The notes beneath the pieces are model-generated. The model was not told the DNA's origin. It saw only the letters and a program-made list of their open reading frames with translations, and made no database searches. A DNA stretch of 52,549 nucleotides from an uncultured Clostridia bacterium (GTDB taxonomy: Bacteria; Bacillota; Clostridia; UBA1381). Positions 34,277 through 41,420 of this stretch are shown here, piece by piece. Positions within the stretch are counted from its first letter, which is position 1. Every line of letters starts with the position of its first letter. The position numbers and the translations under genes were made by a program. Location: assembly GCA_934486495.1 (NCBI GenBank), contig CAKSPW010000008.1, positions 1 to 52,549 on the forward strand, in the 5' to 3' direction.

Positions 34277-34769
34277 AGTATTCGGTGCGGTAATGATTAT
34301 GTCTGCATTTTTAATGATTGGTTTCGGAAGGGTTTCGGCGATAAAAAGCAGACAGCAGTTGATGGAGCTTATGAGAAAAAGCGTTTCCTTGCTGAAAAGC
34401 GAAATATCGCTTAAGCAGTCATCTCTTTCGGAAGCTTTTGAAAATGTCGGAGCAATCTGTTCAAATATTTATTTTTGCGAATGCGGACAAAACGTTAAAT
34501 CGGACGGCGCCGCAGCGGCATATAAAAGAGCGATAGGGCGTGCGGTTAATGATTTTCGTCTGTCTTCCGATGAAAAAGAGGTGCTTTTGACGCTCTCTGA
34601 CGGCTTGGGGAAGCGGAATCTTACCGAACAGCTTTCGCAAATAGATTATACACTGTCGCTTGTCGAAAAAAGTGCGATTGATTTAAAACGTGAGGTCGGC
34701 GAGCGGTCAAAGCTTATTTTGCAAGGAGCGTCGTTTATAGGTGCGGCAACGGTTATTATACTTTTATAA
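34269..34769 (+). CDS. spoIIIAB: Stage III sporulation protein SpoIIIAB
   Basis: 166 residues; one N-terminal membrane helix (VFGAVMIMSAFLMIGFG), a helical domain related to secretion-system GspF-like proteins, and a C-terminal helix (ILQGASFIGAATVIILL). Overlaps spoIIIAA by 8 bases. Inner-membrane component of the SpoIIIA channel. Confidence 0.93.
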   Translation: MFKVFGAVMIMSAFLMIGFGRVSAIKSRQQLMELMRKSVSLLKSEISLKQSSLSEAFENVGAICSNIYFCECGQNVKSDGAAAAYKRAIGRAVNDFRLSSDEKEVLLTLSDGLGKRNLTEQLSQIDYTLSLVEKSAIDLKREVGERSKLILQGASFIGAATVIILL

Positions 34770-34782
34770 GAGGGTTATGTAA

Positions 34783-34977
34783 ATGGAAGTTGAGCTTATA
34801 TTTCAGGTTGCGGGGATAGGAATAATAGTTGCTGTTTTAAATCAGCTTTTGTCGAGGTCCGGTCGTGACGAACAGGCATTGCTTACAACAATTGCGGGAC
34901 TTATTGTGGTGCTTGTTATAATAGTCAGCCAAATAGGCGAACTGTTTGATATGGTGAGGAGTACATTCGGATTATAA
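34783..34977 (+). CDS. spoIIIAC: Stage III sporulation protein SpoIIIAC
   Basis: 64 residues with two membrane helices (LIFQVAGIGIIVAVLNQLLS and ALLTTIAGLIVVLVIIVSQI) joined by RSGRDEQA. Size and sequence are typical; small integral component of the SpoIIIA channel. Confidence 0.95.
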   Translation: MEVELIFQVAGIGIIVAVLNQLLSRSGRDEQALLTTIAGLIVVLVIIVSQIGELFDMVRSTFGL

Positions 34978-35071
34978 ACAGTTATGTTACATCTCTATAA
35001 TAAGACAATACTTATATTTTCACAGCGTGCCGAAAAAAATCAATTATATACACATGGAAAGGGGTATCGGA

Positions 35072-35464
35072 TTGGATATAATAAAGCTTTGTTCGCTTGC
35101 GATTACGGGTGCACTTGCGGCAGTTATGCTTAAAAAACAAAATCCGTCTTTTGCAATGCTCGTTTCGGTTGCAACGGGTATTGTGCTTACGATGTATGCA
35201 CTCGGTACGCTGCATACTGTAGTAAATGAGATAGGAGAAATTACAGACAGCTGCGGAATAGACAGAAAGTATTTTGTAATTTTACTTAAGATTATAGCCG
35301 CATCATATATTCTGGAAATATCGTCGGAGCTTTGCCGTGACGCAGGCGAGTGTGCAACGGCAGCAAAAATAGAAATGGTGGGCAAGCTGTTTATAATGTT
35401 TATGTCAATGCCGCTTGTGAAGAGCTTTTTGGAGGTGTGCACGGATGCGGTTAATATGCTTTAG
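35072..35464 (+). CDS. spoIIIAD: Stage III sporulation protein SpoIIIAD
   Basis: 130 residues starting at TTG 35072 (MDIIKLCSLAITGALAAVML), seven bases after AAAGGGG; this matches the family N-terminus and length. An in-frame upstream ATG covers its own ribosome site and is unlikely. Four membrane helices, with the conserved KQNPSFAMLVSVATGIV and CRDAGECATAAKIEM segments. Homologous in its repeat to SpoIIIAC. Confidence 0.93.
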   Translation: MDIIKLCSLAITGALAAVMLKKQNPSFAMLVSVATGIVLTMYALGTLHTVVNEIGEITDSCGIDRKYFVILLKIIAASYILEISSELCRDAGECATAAKIEMVGKLFIMFMSMPLVKSFLEVCTDAVNML

Positions 35465-36461
35465 CGGAGCGGATGTGTATCTTGAGGGTGAGCCGTTGTT
35501 TAACGATATTGTCGGAAAAATGCAAAGCGGTGATTTTACACTGTCGCCGACATCTGTTATGTCGTATGTTGCAAATGAATTTTTCGGGCAGTTTCATGAG
35601 CTGTCCTATTATATAATACTGTTTTTTTGCCTGGGTGCGGTAGGTGCGCTAATTAATCTTATGAGCGAGAGCTTTAAGTCGAAATCGGGAGAAATATCGT
35701 TTTTTGCCTGCTTTGCACTGAGTGCGGCGACGGCTGTTAAATGCTTCGGTGTATGTCTTGAATATGCACTTGATGTTATAGGCAAAATGACCGATTTTAT
35801 AACAAAGCTTATGCCGGCAATTACAACGCTTGTTATTACATCGGGCAAGCCTGTCAGTGCCGGTGCATTTCATCCGGTGCTTATGACTGCTGTTTATGCG
35901 GTCAGTATCATCTGCTCAAAATGTATAGTACCGCTTGCGTCGTATTCGGCTATTTTATCGGTTGCAAACAATGTAAGCTCCGAGGTGCAGATTACGGGCG
36001 TATGCAGACTTATATCCTCGTGCGCAAAATGGATTTTGGCGCTGTCGTTTACTTTGTTTACCGGAATTTGCGGCATTTACGGTTTTTCTGCACCCGCTCT
36101 TGATGCGGTGAGTGCAAAAACGGTTAAGTTTGCGGTCGGCAGTCTTGTGCCGGTGGTGGGTAATTTTTTGTCGGACACGCTTGAAACAGTCGTAACAGGC
36201 AGTCAGATGATGAAAAACACGGTCGGCGGAGCGGGACTTGCGGCAATGTGCGTTATATGTGCTGTGCCGATTATGAAAATAGGGGCAATGGCGCTTGCTG
36301 TCAGAGTATCGTCCGCAATAGTAGAGCCTATAAGCGACAGGAGAATAAGCGCCTTGCTTTGCGATATAAGCGGAGCGGTTGTTATCCTTTTCGGAATGGT
36401 TGCCGCAGTTGCCGTTTTGTTTATAATATGTATAAGCATATTGCTTGCCGCAACGTCATAA
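35445..36461 (+). CDS. spoIIIAE: Stage III sporulation protein SpoIIIAE
   Basis: 338-residue polytopic membrane protein of the SpoIIIA channel, with about eight helices (for example YYIILFFCLGAVGALINLMS, FHPVLMTAVYAVSIICSKCI, ILFGMVAAVAVLFIICISIL). It overlaps spoIIIAD by 20 bases and starts at ATG 35445 after GGAGGTG. It is about 60 residues shorter than Bacillus SpoIIIAE: the usual N-terminal signal peptide and preceding segment are missing, and no alternative in-frame upstream start restores them. Confidence 0.92.
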   Translation: MRLICFSGADVYLEGEPLFNDIVGKMQSGDFTLSPTSVMSYVANEFFGQFHELSYYIILFFCLGAVGALINLMSESFKSKSGEISFFACFALSAATAVKCFGVCLEYALDVIGKMTDFITKLMPAITTLVITSGKPVSAGAFHPVLMTAVYAVSIICSKCIVPLASYSAILSVANNVSSEVQITGVCRLISSCAKWILALSFTLFTGICGIYGFSAPALDAVSAKTVKFAVGSLVPVVGNFLSDTLETVVTGSQMMKNTVGGAGLAAMCVICAVPIMKIGAMALAVRVSSAIVEPISDRRISALLCDISGAVVILFGMVAAVAVLFIICISILLAATS

Positions 36462-36472
36462 GGAGGATACGA

Positions 36473-36922
36473 ATGAAAGAATATATGACCGCCGTAATCG
36501 GAAGCGCCGTTTTATCGGCACTTGCACAGCTTGTTTCGCCGCAAAGATGGGCGAAATATGTGCGCCTTGTATGCGGCATAATGATTGTCAGCGTTATTGC
36601 ATCTCCCATTGCGGAGTTTAAAAGAATAGATATTTTTGATATTGAAAAGTATAACGGCGAGCTTGATATGAATGCGCAGAAAAAAGCCGTAATTTCCGAA
36701 ATGGAAAGAAAAGTTGCGGAGGATATATCGGTGCGGATAGCCGAGGAGTTTTCCGAAGAGGCGCAGGTAGGAGTCAGGCTTTGCGTAAACGATAAATATG
36801 AAATAGAGGGAGTTGACGAAATAAGCGTATGGATAAGTACAAAAAGAGAAAAGATACGCAGACGGCTTTCGCAAATTTATTCTCCGGAGAAAATTTCATT
36901 TCACAATCCGAAAAATTTTTAA
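36473..36922 (+). CDS. spoIIIAF: Stage III sporulation protein SpoIIIAF
   Basis: 149 residues from ATG 36473, after AAGGAGGAT. Two N-terminal helices (MTAVIGSAVLSALAQLVSPQ; YVRLVCGIMIVSVIASPIAE) then a small alpha/beta ring-building domain. The earlier reading frame belongs to the spoIIIAE shadow. The last 94 bases overlap the spoIIIAG frame. Confidence 0.9.
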   Translation: MKEYMTAVIGSAVLSALAQLVSPQRWAKYVRLVCGIMIVSVIASPIAEFKRIDIFDIEKYNGELDMNAQKKAVISEMERKVAEDISVRIAEEFSEEAQVGVRLCVNDKYEIEGVDEISVWISTKREKIRRRLSQIYSPEKISFHNPKNF

Positions 36923-37245
36923 AATCAAAGAATAAACAGGCTGTAATTATAATATTAATTATTGGTGTTGTTTTTATGATGCTGCCGAAAACCAACAAAA
37001 CAATCAGCGCGGACGGCGAGGAAAAACGAGTAGAAGGAATTCTTTCGCAGATTGAGGGCGTGGGCAGGGTATCGCTTGCGGTCACGTACTCCGTCGCTGA
37101 CAAAAACGGCGGCCGAACGGCAAAGGGGGCGGTTATCACGGCAGACGGCGCAGGCAGTGAAAAGATAAAAAACGAGCTTTCGGAGGCTGCTTGTGCCGCA
37201 CTTGATTTGCCGGCTCATAAGGTAAAGGTGTTTAAAAAGAAATAA
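36829..37245 (+). CDS. spoIIIAG: Stage III sporulation protein SpoIIIAG
   Basis: 138 residues: basic N-terminus, one membrane helix (QAVIIILIIGVVFMML), then an extracytoplasmic ring domain (VEGILSQIEGVGRVSLAVTY). Forms the large ring in the intermembrane space. ATG 36829 lies 94 bases inside spoIIIAF, an unusually long overlap, and lacks an obvious ribosome site. No later ATG, GTG or TTG keeps the basic N-terminus and helix, so this start is the best available. Confidence 0.85.
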   Translation: MDKYKKRKDTQTAFANLFSGENFISQSEKFLKSKNKQAVIIILIIGVVFMMLPKTNKTISADGEEKRVEGILSQIEGVGRVSLAVTYSVADKNGGRTAKGAVITADGAGSEKIKNELSEAACAALDLPAHKVKVFKKK

Positions 37246-37287
37246 TTAAATAATTGCCGAGGTAATGCGGCGGATTGGAGAAATGTT

Positions 37288-37854
37288 ATGATGATTTTAA
37301 GACGCAAGGAAATAATAGCTGCCGCTATGGTGGTGCTTATAGGTATGGCGGGGTATTTGAATTGGCAATATCGTGACAATATCAGCGTAAAGGATGGGGC
37401 GAGCTATGTTGAAACGGGGAAAAAGCTCGGAGAAGCGCAGTACGTTATGAATAACGATGTTTCCGTTGAAAAGCAGGCAGAGGAAGACAGGGATTCGGCG
37501 GAGAATGGAAATTATTTTGAAAAGGCGAAGGCGGAAAGGGAAACGGCACGTGCCAAATCGCTCGATGTTCTTAATCAAACGGCGGCAAACAAGGAGTTTG
37601 ATACGGAAATCAGAAAAAAGGCGCAGGAGCAGATTTTAAAAATTGCCGACGCTGTCCAAAACGAAAGCAGTATAGAGAATATCGCAAGAGCAAAGGGTTA
37701 TGATAAAATATGTGTGTATATTTCAGAGGATAACGTAAGCATTACTGTACAAAAGGACGAATTTACCGACGCAGACGCCGCAAAAATACAGGATATTGCA
37801 ACACAACAAATAAAAATTTCACCAAATAAGATAAAAGTGGTTGAAGTTAAGTAG
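37288..37854 (+). CDS. spoIIIAH: Stage III sporulation protein SpoIIIAH
   Basis: 188 residues: N-terminal helix (IIAAAMVVLIGMAGYLNWQY), charged coiled linker, then the YscJ/FliF-like domain (DIATQQIKISPNKIKVVEVK at the end). It partners SpoIIQ across the intermembrane space. ATG follows GGAG; last gene of the operon. Confidence 0.94.
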   Translation: MMILRRKEIIAAAMVVLIGMAGYLNWQYRDNISVKDGASYVETGKKLGEAQYVMNNDVSVEKQAEEDRDSAENGNYFEKAKAERETARAKSLDVLNQTAANKEFDTEIRKKAQEQILKIADAVQNESSIENIARAKGYDKICVYISEDNVSITVQKDEFTDADAAKIQDIATQQIKISPNKIKVVEVK

Positions 37855-37906
37855 AAAATCTGTTATAATACTTATAGATAATTCTATGCGGAAAGGAATG
37901 TTAATT

Positions 37907-38338
37907 ATGGATGAGTTTTTTGACGATACACGTGATGAAAGAGAAATCGTAAAAAAGGCAGAGGGCGGCAGTGTTAGAATTTCGCCCGAGGTTGTATCGA
38001 CGATTGCCGGTATTGCGGCAGAGGAAACGGACGGAGTTGCCGGTCTTTATGCAAGCCTTCAGGATACAATCGCAGAGAAGTTCGGATCTAAAAAACGAGG
38101 CGTAAAGCTTGAAATGACGGATAAGACGGCTGTTGTTGATTTGTACATTACTATTAAGTACGGCTATAAGGTGCGTGAGGTTTCCGAGCGCATACAACAG
38201 AGCGTTAAAAATAATATTGAAACAATGACGGGATTATCCGTTCTCGGTGTGAATGTTCATGTTGAAAGCGTAGCGTTTGAAAAGAATAATGAAAAAGGTT
38301 CCGAGGGTAAGGGCGTCGTTGTTGAGGACGAGGAATAA
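37907..38338 (+). CDS. Asp23/Gls24 family protein (YqhY-like)
   Basis: 143 residues from ATG 37907, preceded by AAAGGA. Asp23 core: GSVRISPEVVSTIAGIAAEE, TDGVAGLYA, then VDLYITIKYGYKVREVSERI and VLGVNVHVESVAF, with an acidic tail. In Bacillus the paralogue yqhY lies just downstream of the spoIIIA operon, near acetyl-CoA carboxylase genes, and is tied to lipid metabolism; the same placement after spoIIIAH supports that identity. Confidence 0.9.
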   Translation: MDEFFDDTRDEREIVKKAEGGSVRISPEVVSTIAGIAAEETDGVAGLYASLQDTIAEKFGSKKRGVKLEMTDKTAVVDLYITIKYGYKVREVSERIQQSVKNNIETMTGLSVLGVNVHVESVAFEKNNEKGSEGKGVVVEDEE

Positions 38339-38360
38339 AATTTATTAAAATGCTTTGTTC

Positions 38361-38396
38361 AGCGGCAGAGAATAAATCACTGCCGCTGATTTTTTT
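38361..38396 (+). terminator. Intrinsic terminator after the Asp23 gene
   Basis: AGCGGCAG (38361-38368) pairs with CTGCCGCT (38380-38387), followed by GATTTTTTT. It ends right at the convergent Cys-rich gene. Confidence 0.92.
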
Positions 38397-38397
38397 G

Positions 38398-38565
38398 TCA
38401 GCAGCACGGGTTGCACGGCGGCGGGTCGCAGCACGGGTCACAGCAGCAATTATTATTGCCGCCGAAGATATTGCCGTCACTGCAGCAAAGTATAAGCACT
38501 ATAATTATCAATATCCAAATCCACTGGTCATTTCCGCCTCCGCAGTTACCTCCGAATAATCCCAT
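38398..38565 (-). CDS. Small Cys-rich single-helix protein
   Basis: 55 residues, on the minus strand, nine bases after GGGAG. Begins MGLFGGNCGGGNDQW, then a strong membrane helix (IWILIIIVLILCC), then GNIFGGNNN and a tail ending CCCDPCCDPPPCNPCC: eleven Cys in total, eight in the last sixteen residues. The Gly/Asn-rich head plus one helix recalls the YjcZ-type small sporulation membrane proteins, but the Cys tail does not. Could bind metal or be cross-linked in a spore or surface structure. Confidence 0.72.
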   Translation of the reverse strand: MGLFGGNCGGGNDQWIWILIIIVLILCCSDGNIFGGNNNCCCDPCCDPPPCNPCC

Positions 38566-38733
38566 ATTGTTTCACTCCCTTCAAAAGCAAATGCATTTAC
38601 TTACAAAAGCGATTCGGTCGCCCTTGTGATATTATAATATGCCGAATACTTCATTCGGTGATAATGATTTTCAGCAAGATAAGTTCTGCCTAAAATCTAA
38701 AAATGCGATTAGCTTTCGTTTAGGGAAATTTTT

Positions 38734-38853
38734 TTATTTTGCGGCGATGCAAAAGCCTGAAACAGGAGTAAGGTCATTGTCCCACAGCATCAGCTTGCAA
38801 ACATCGCTGTCCGAAAATCCGGGTGAAATGCCGTTGTCTGTCAATTCATCCAT
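38734..38853 (-). CDS. Possible 39-residue peptide
   Basis: Starts MDELTDNGISPGFSDSDVCK and ends LMLWDNDLTPVSGFCIAAK, with two Cys. AAAGGA lies nine bases before the ATG, and a good promoter lies about 30 bases further up. No similarity recognised. An N-terminal extension of the frame to 38946 would cross the promoter and is not credible. It may be a small regulatory peptide, a modified-peptide precursor or noise; the promoter is the main argument for it. Confidence 0.45.
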   Translation of the reverse strand: MDELTDNGISPGFSDSDVCKLMLWDNDLTPVSGFCIAAK

Positions 38854-38890
38854 AGTATCACGTCCTTTAAGTGTTTTATTCTCCGATAAT

Positions 38891-38919
38891 ATTATATTAG
38901 ATTTAAGACGAACATTCAA
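38891..38919 (-). promoter_or_regulatory. Promoter of the 39-residue peptide
   Basis: On the minus strand TTGAAT (38914-38919), 17-base spacer, TATAAT (38891-38896). Confidence 0.6.
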
Positions 38920-38931
38920 TACCGCAGAGCG

Positions 38932-38978
38932 TTTTGTCAATGACAAAATGGAGGAGGTTTGTCACGTTTCATGACAAA
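38932..38978. promoter_or_regulatory. Paired operator-like inverted repeats TTTGTCA...TGACAAA
   Basis: Site 1 (38932-38948): TTTTGTCA-A-TGACAAAA, perfect. Site 2 (38958-38978): TTTGTCA, seven-base gap, TGACAAA. Both use the same half-site and lie between two divergent promoters, so one regulator probably controls both transcripts. Confidence 0.6.
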
Positions 38979-38986
38979 AAAATGTG

Positions 38987-39015
38987 TTGACTTCTTGACG
39001 ATAATATGATATAAT
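38987..39015 (+). promoter_or_regulatory. Promoter of the DUF4091 gene
   Basis: TTGACT (38987-38992), 17-base spacer, TATAAT (39010-39015). The -35 box begins nine bases after operator site 2. Confidence 0.75.
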
Positions 39016-39112
39016 AACCCAGAGAGTGCAAAATATATGATTTTGGACTGATAAAGCGTCGTGGAAACAAAATTCTGTAGGCGGAAAATATGTATCTGAA
39101 GGAGAAAAGAAA

Positions 39113-40750
39113 ATGAAGAGTTTAGAGATGATACAAATATCTTCACTTGAGAAGTTTCGGGGGAAAACCGATGAGGTAAAGGAAATTAAAGAGCTTGACG
39201 TTTTGCGTGACGAGGAGTTTTCCTATCAGCTTGTATGCTTTGCGAAAACGGACGATGAATATGAAATAGCAAAAAGCGTCGTGACGGTGGAAACGGATAT
39301 AGAGGGCAGCTTTGAAATAAGTACGGTAAAGAATGTACCCGTTGAGATGCCTTGCTACCCCGGAGTTTTCGATGAGGATTATTTGTCGACGGAGCCGGGA
39401 CTTTATCCGGACGTATTGTTCCCGATTGAAAACAATAAGTTCGAGCTGGCGTCGGATATGCCTTATACGCTTTGGATAAACGTTAAGCCGTCGGAGAATA
39501 ATACAGCCGGCGTTCATAAAATAAAAATAACGGTGAGCGAGGAAAACGGACAAGAATCAACAAAGGAGCTTATCGTAAATACCGCCGGAGAAAAGCTTGC
39601 GCCGCAAAAGCTGATTTTTACTCAGTGGATGCATTATGATTGTATTGCGAATTATCACAAGGTAGAAGTGTTCTCCGAGGAATTCTGGACTATTGCCGAA
39701 AACTACATAAGCGTTGCGGCGAAAAACGGAATTAATATGATTTTGACGCCTGTATTTACTCCTCCTCTCGATACCGAAAAGGGCGGAGAAAGACGAACAG
39801 TTCAGCTTGTTGAGATTTATAAAGAAGGAAACGATTATCGCTTTGACTTTGAGAAGCTGGAGCGGTTTACAAATATGTGCCTCAAGAATAATATTAAGTA
39901 TTTTGAGATTCCGCCTCTGTTTACGCAGTGGGGTTCGGAGGCAGCACCAAAAATTATGGTTCATACCGAAAACGGTCTTGAAAAGCTTTTTGGCTGGAAC
40001 GTATCGGCAGACTCTGAGGAATATAAAAGCTTTTTGAAGGCTTTTCTTCCCTCATTGGTTGAATTTTATGAGGCTCTCGGTTTGGCGGATAAGATTTATT
40101 TCCATGTTTCCGACGAACCTACCGAGAAAAATAAGCAGGCATATAATAATGCGAAGAAAAAGGTTAAGCCGTACGTTAAGGATTGTAAAATCATTGACGC
40201 ATTGTCGGAGTTCAGCTTCTATCTTGAGGGCGTTGTTGAAAATCCTGTTGCCGCAACGGATCATATAGACAACTTCCTCGACCACGGAGTAAAGCCATGG
40301 GCATATTATTGCTGCGGACAAAAAATTGATGTGTGCAACAGATTTATGGCTATGCCGTCACGCAGAAACAGAATGCTCGGAATAATTATGTATAAGTACG
40401 ATATTGAAGGATTTCTCCACTGGGGATTTAACTTCTATAATTCGTTTTTGTCAAGAACGGAAATTGACCCGTATTTTATAACCGATGCCGACCGTCAATT
40501 CCCGGCAGGCGATTCGTTTAGCGTATATCCGTACAAGGACGGTGCGGCGGAAAGTCTTAGAATAAAAGTTTTCTATGACGCACTTCAGGATATGCGTGCA
40601 TTGACGACGCTTGAAAATAAAATCGGACGGGATGCTGTTATAAAGCTTATTGACGAAACAGCCGGCAGAAAGATTACATTTAAGGATTATCCGCACTGCG
40701 ATGAGTATATATTTGAGATAAGACGTAAAATTAATCTTTTGCTGAAATGA
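39113..40750 (+). CDS. DUF4091 domain protein (putative glycoside hydrolase)
   Basis: 545 residues, no signal peptide, so apparently cytoplasmic. N-terminal beta-sandwich region (about 1-160), then a TIM-barrel-like middle (YISVAAKNGINMILTPVFTP; FHVSDEPTEKNKQAYNNA with an acidic pair typical of glycosidases) and the C-terminal DUF4091 part (YKYDIEGFLHWGFNFYNSFL; AAESLRIKVFYDALQDMRAL). Members of this family are predicted glycosidases in sugar-degradation clusters. AAGGAGAAAAG precedes the ATG. It may share function with the GH20 gene nearby, but the two are not co-directional. Confidence 0.8.
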   Translation: MKSLEMIQISSLEKFRGKTDEVKEIKELDVLRDEEFSYQLVCFAKTDDEYEIAKSVVTVETDIEGSFEISTVKNVPVEMPCYPGVFDEDYLSTEPGLYPDVLFPIENNKFELASDMPYTLWINVKPSENNTAGVHKIKITVSEENGQESTKELIVNTAGEKLAPQKLIFTQWMHYDCIANYHKVEVFSEEFWTIAENYISVAAKNGINMILTPVFTPPLDTEKGGERRTVQLVEIYKEGNDYRFDFEKLERFTNMCLKNNIKYFEIPPLFTQWGSEAAPKIMVHTENGLEKLFGWNVSADSEEYKSFLKAFLPSLVEFYEALGLADKIYFHVSDEPTEKNKQAYNNAKKKVKPYVKDCKIIDALSEFSFYLEGVVENPVAATDHIDNFLDHGVKPWAYYCCGQKIDVCNRFMAMPSRRNRMLGIIMYKYDIEGFLHWGFNFYNSFLSRTEIDPYFITDADRQFPAGDSFSVYPYKDGAAESLRIKVFYDALQDMRALTTLENKIGRDAVIKLIDETAGRKITFKDYPHCDEYIFEIRRKINLLLK

Positions 40751-40787
40751 TAAGACGTTTATTTTGCCTTGCAGGGAGTGATGTTTT

Positions 40788-41184
40788 ATGTTTTCCGAAA
40801 AACTGAATTTTCTTATGGAAATAACAAGGGTACAAAATAATATGCTTGCCGCTGCTGTAAGTTTGGACGCATCACATATAAGCGACTCCGTCACGGCAAT
40901 CGCAGGCTTCCGAAAAATCAAACGTACTTAATGCCTATTTCGCAGTATTTTTCAAGGCAAATCAAGGCTGATTACCAAAAAAGATTATTGCCGACGCACT
41001 TGGGATAAAGGGCAGCTTGCCGAACGATGAAAAACAAGTTGCGCGTCTTTTGTACGATTGGCTTTTGGACAACGTATCAGAAAGCGATGCGTCGGTGGAC
41101 GCGATAATAAAGAGCTTTTCCGGCGGGGCAGCGAGCAAAATCGAAACCGGCTCGGCGAAAATCGAGGATATGATAAAATCATAG
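40788..41184 (+). pseudogene. Frameshifted helix-turn-helix regulator
   Basis: Reads as one protein only if two single-base deletions are repaired. Segment 1: MFSEKLNFLMEITRVQNNML, AAAVSLDASHIS. A base is missing near 40883. Segment 2 continues RLRHGNRRLPKNQTYLMPIS, QYFSRQIKADYQK. One A is missing from the A run at 40977-40982. Segment 3: IIADALGIKGSLPNDEKQVA and onward to a TAG at 41184. The restored protein (about 130 residues) is an HTH regulator of the type with an SLDASHISRLRHGNR recognition helix. Sequencing error cannot be excluded. Confidence 0.7.
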
Positions 41185-41242
41185 ATATTTTAGAATTGCG
41201 CACGGTGTATGACGCTTTCCGGATATTGAATTTATGAAAAAG

Positions 41243-41406
41243 GGCTGTTTAAAAGTCAATTGACTTTTAAACAGCCTTAATTTTTTCGGGGGATAGGAAA
41301 AAAGCTTTGGAATCAACAAACCAAGCCAAAACTTTAGTTTTGGGGTACCCGAAAGCGTATGTGTTTTTGTTTCTTTTCTTGCGCTGCGGAGTTTTTTAAT
41401 ATCCCC
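41243..41406. repeat. Dispersed structured repeat, copy 3 (internal deletion)
   Basis: Palindrome 41243-41276 (34 bases), followed by the shared aatcaacaaac, gccaaaactttagttttggg and tacccgaaagcgtatgtg segments, then directly tttttgtttcttttcttgcg and the ctgcggagttttttaat end seen in copy 1. Relative to copy 1 about 120 bases are missing, with tatgtg at both break points in copy 1. Ends 15 bases after the GH20 stop. Confidence 0.82.
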
Positions 41407-41420
41407 ATTTTTTAGCGTTT

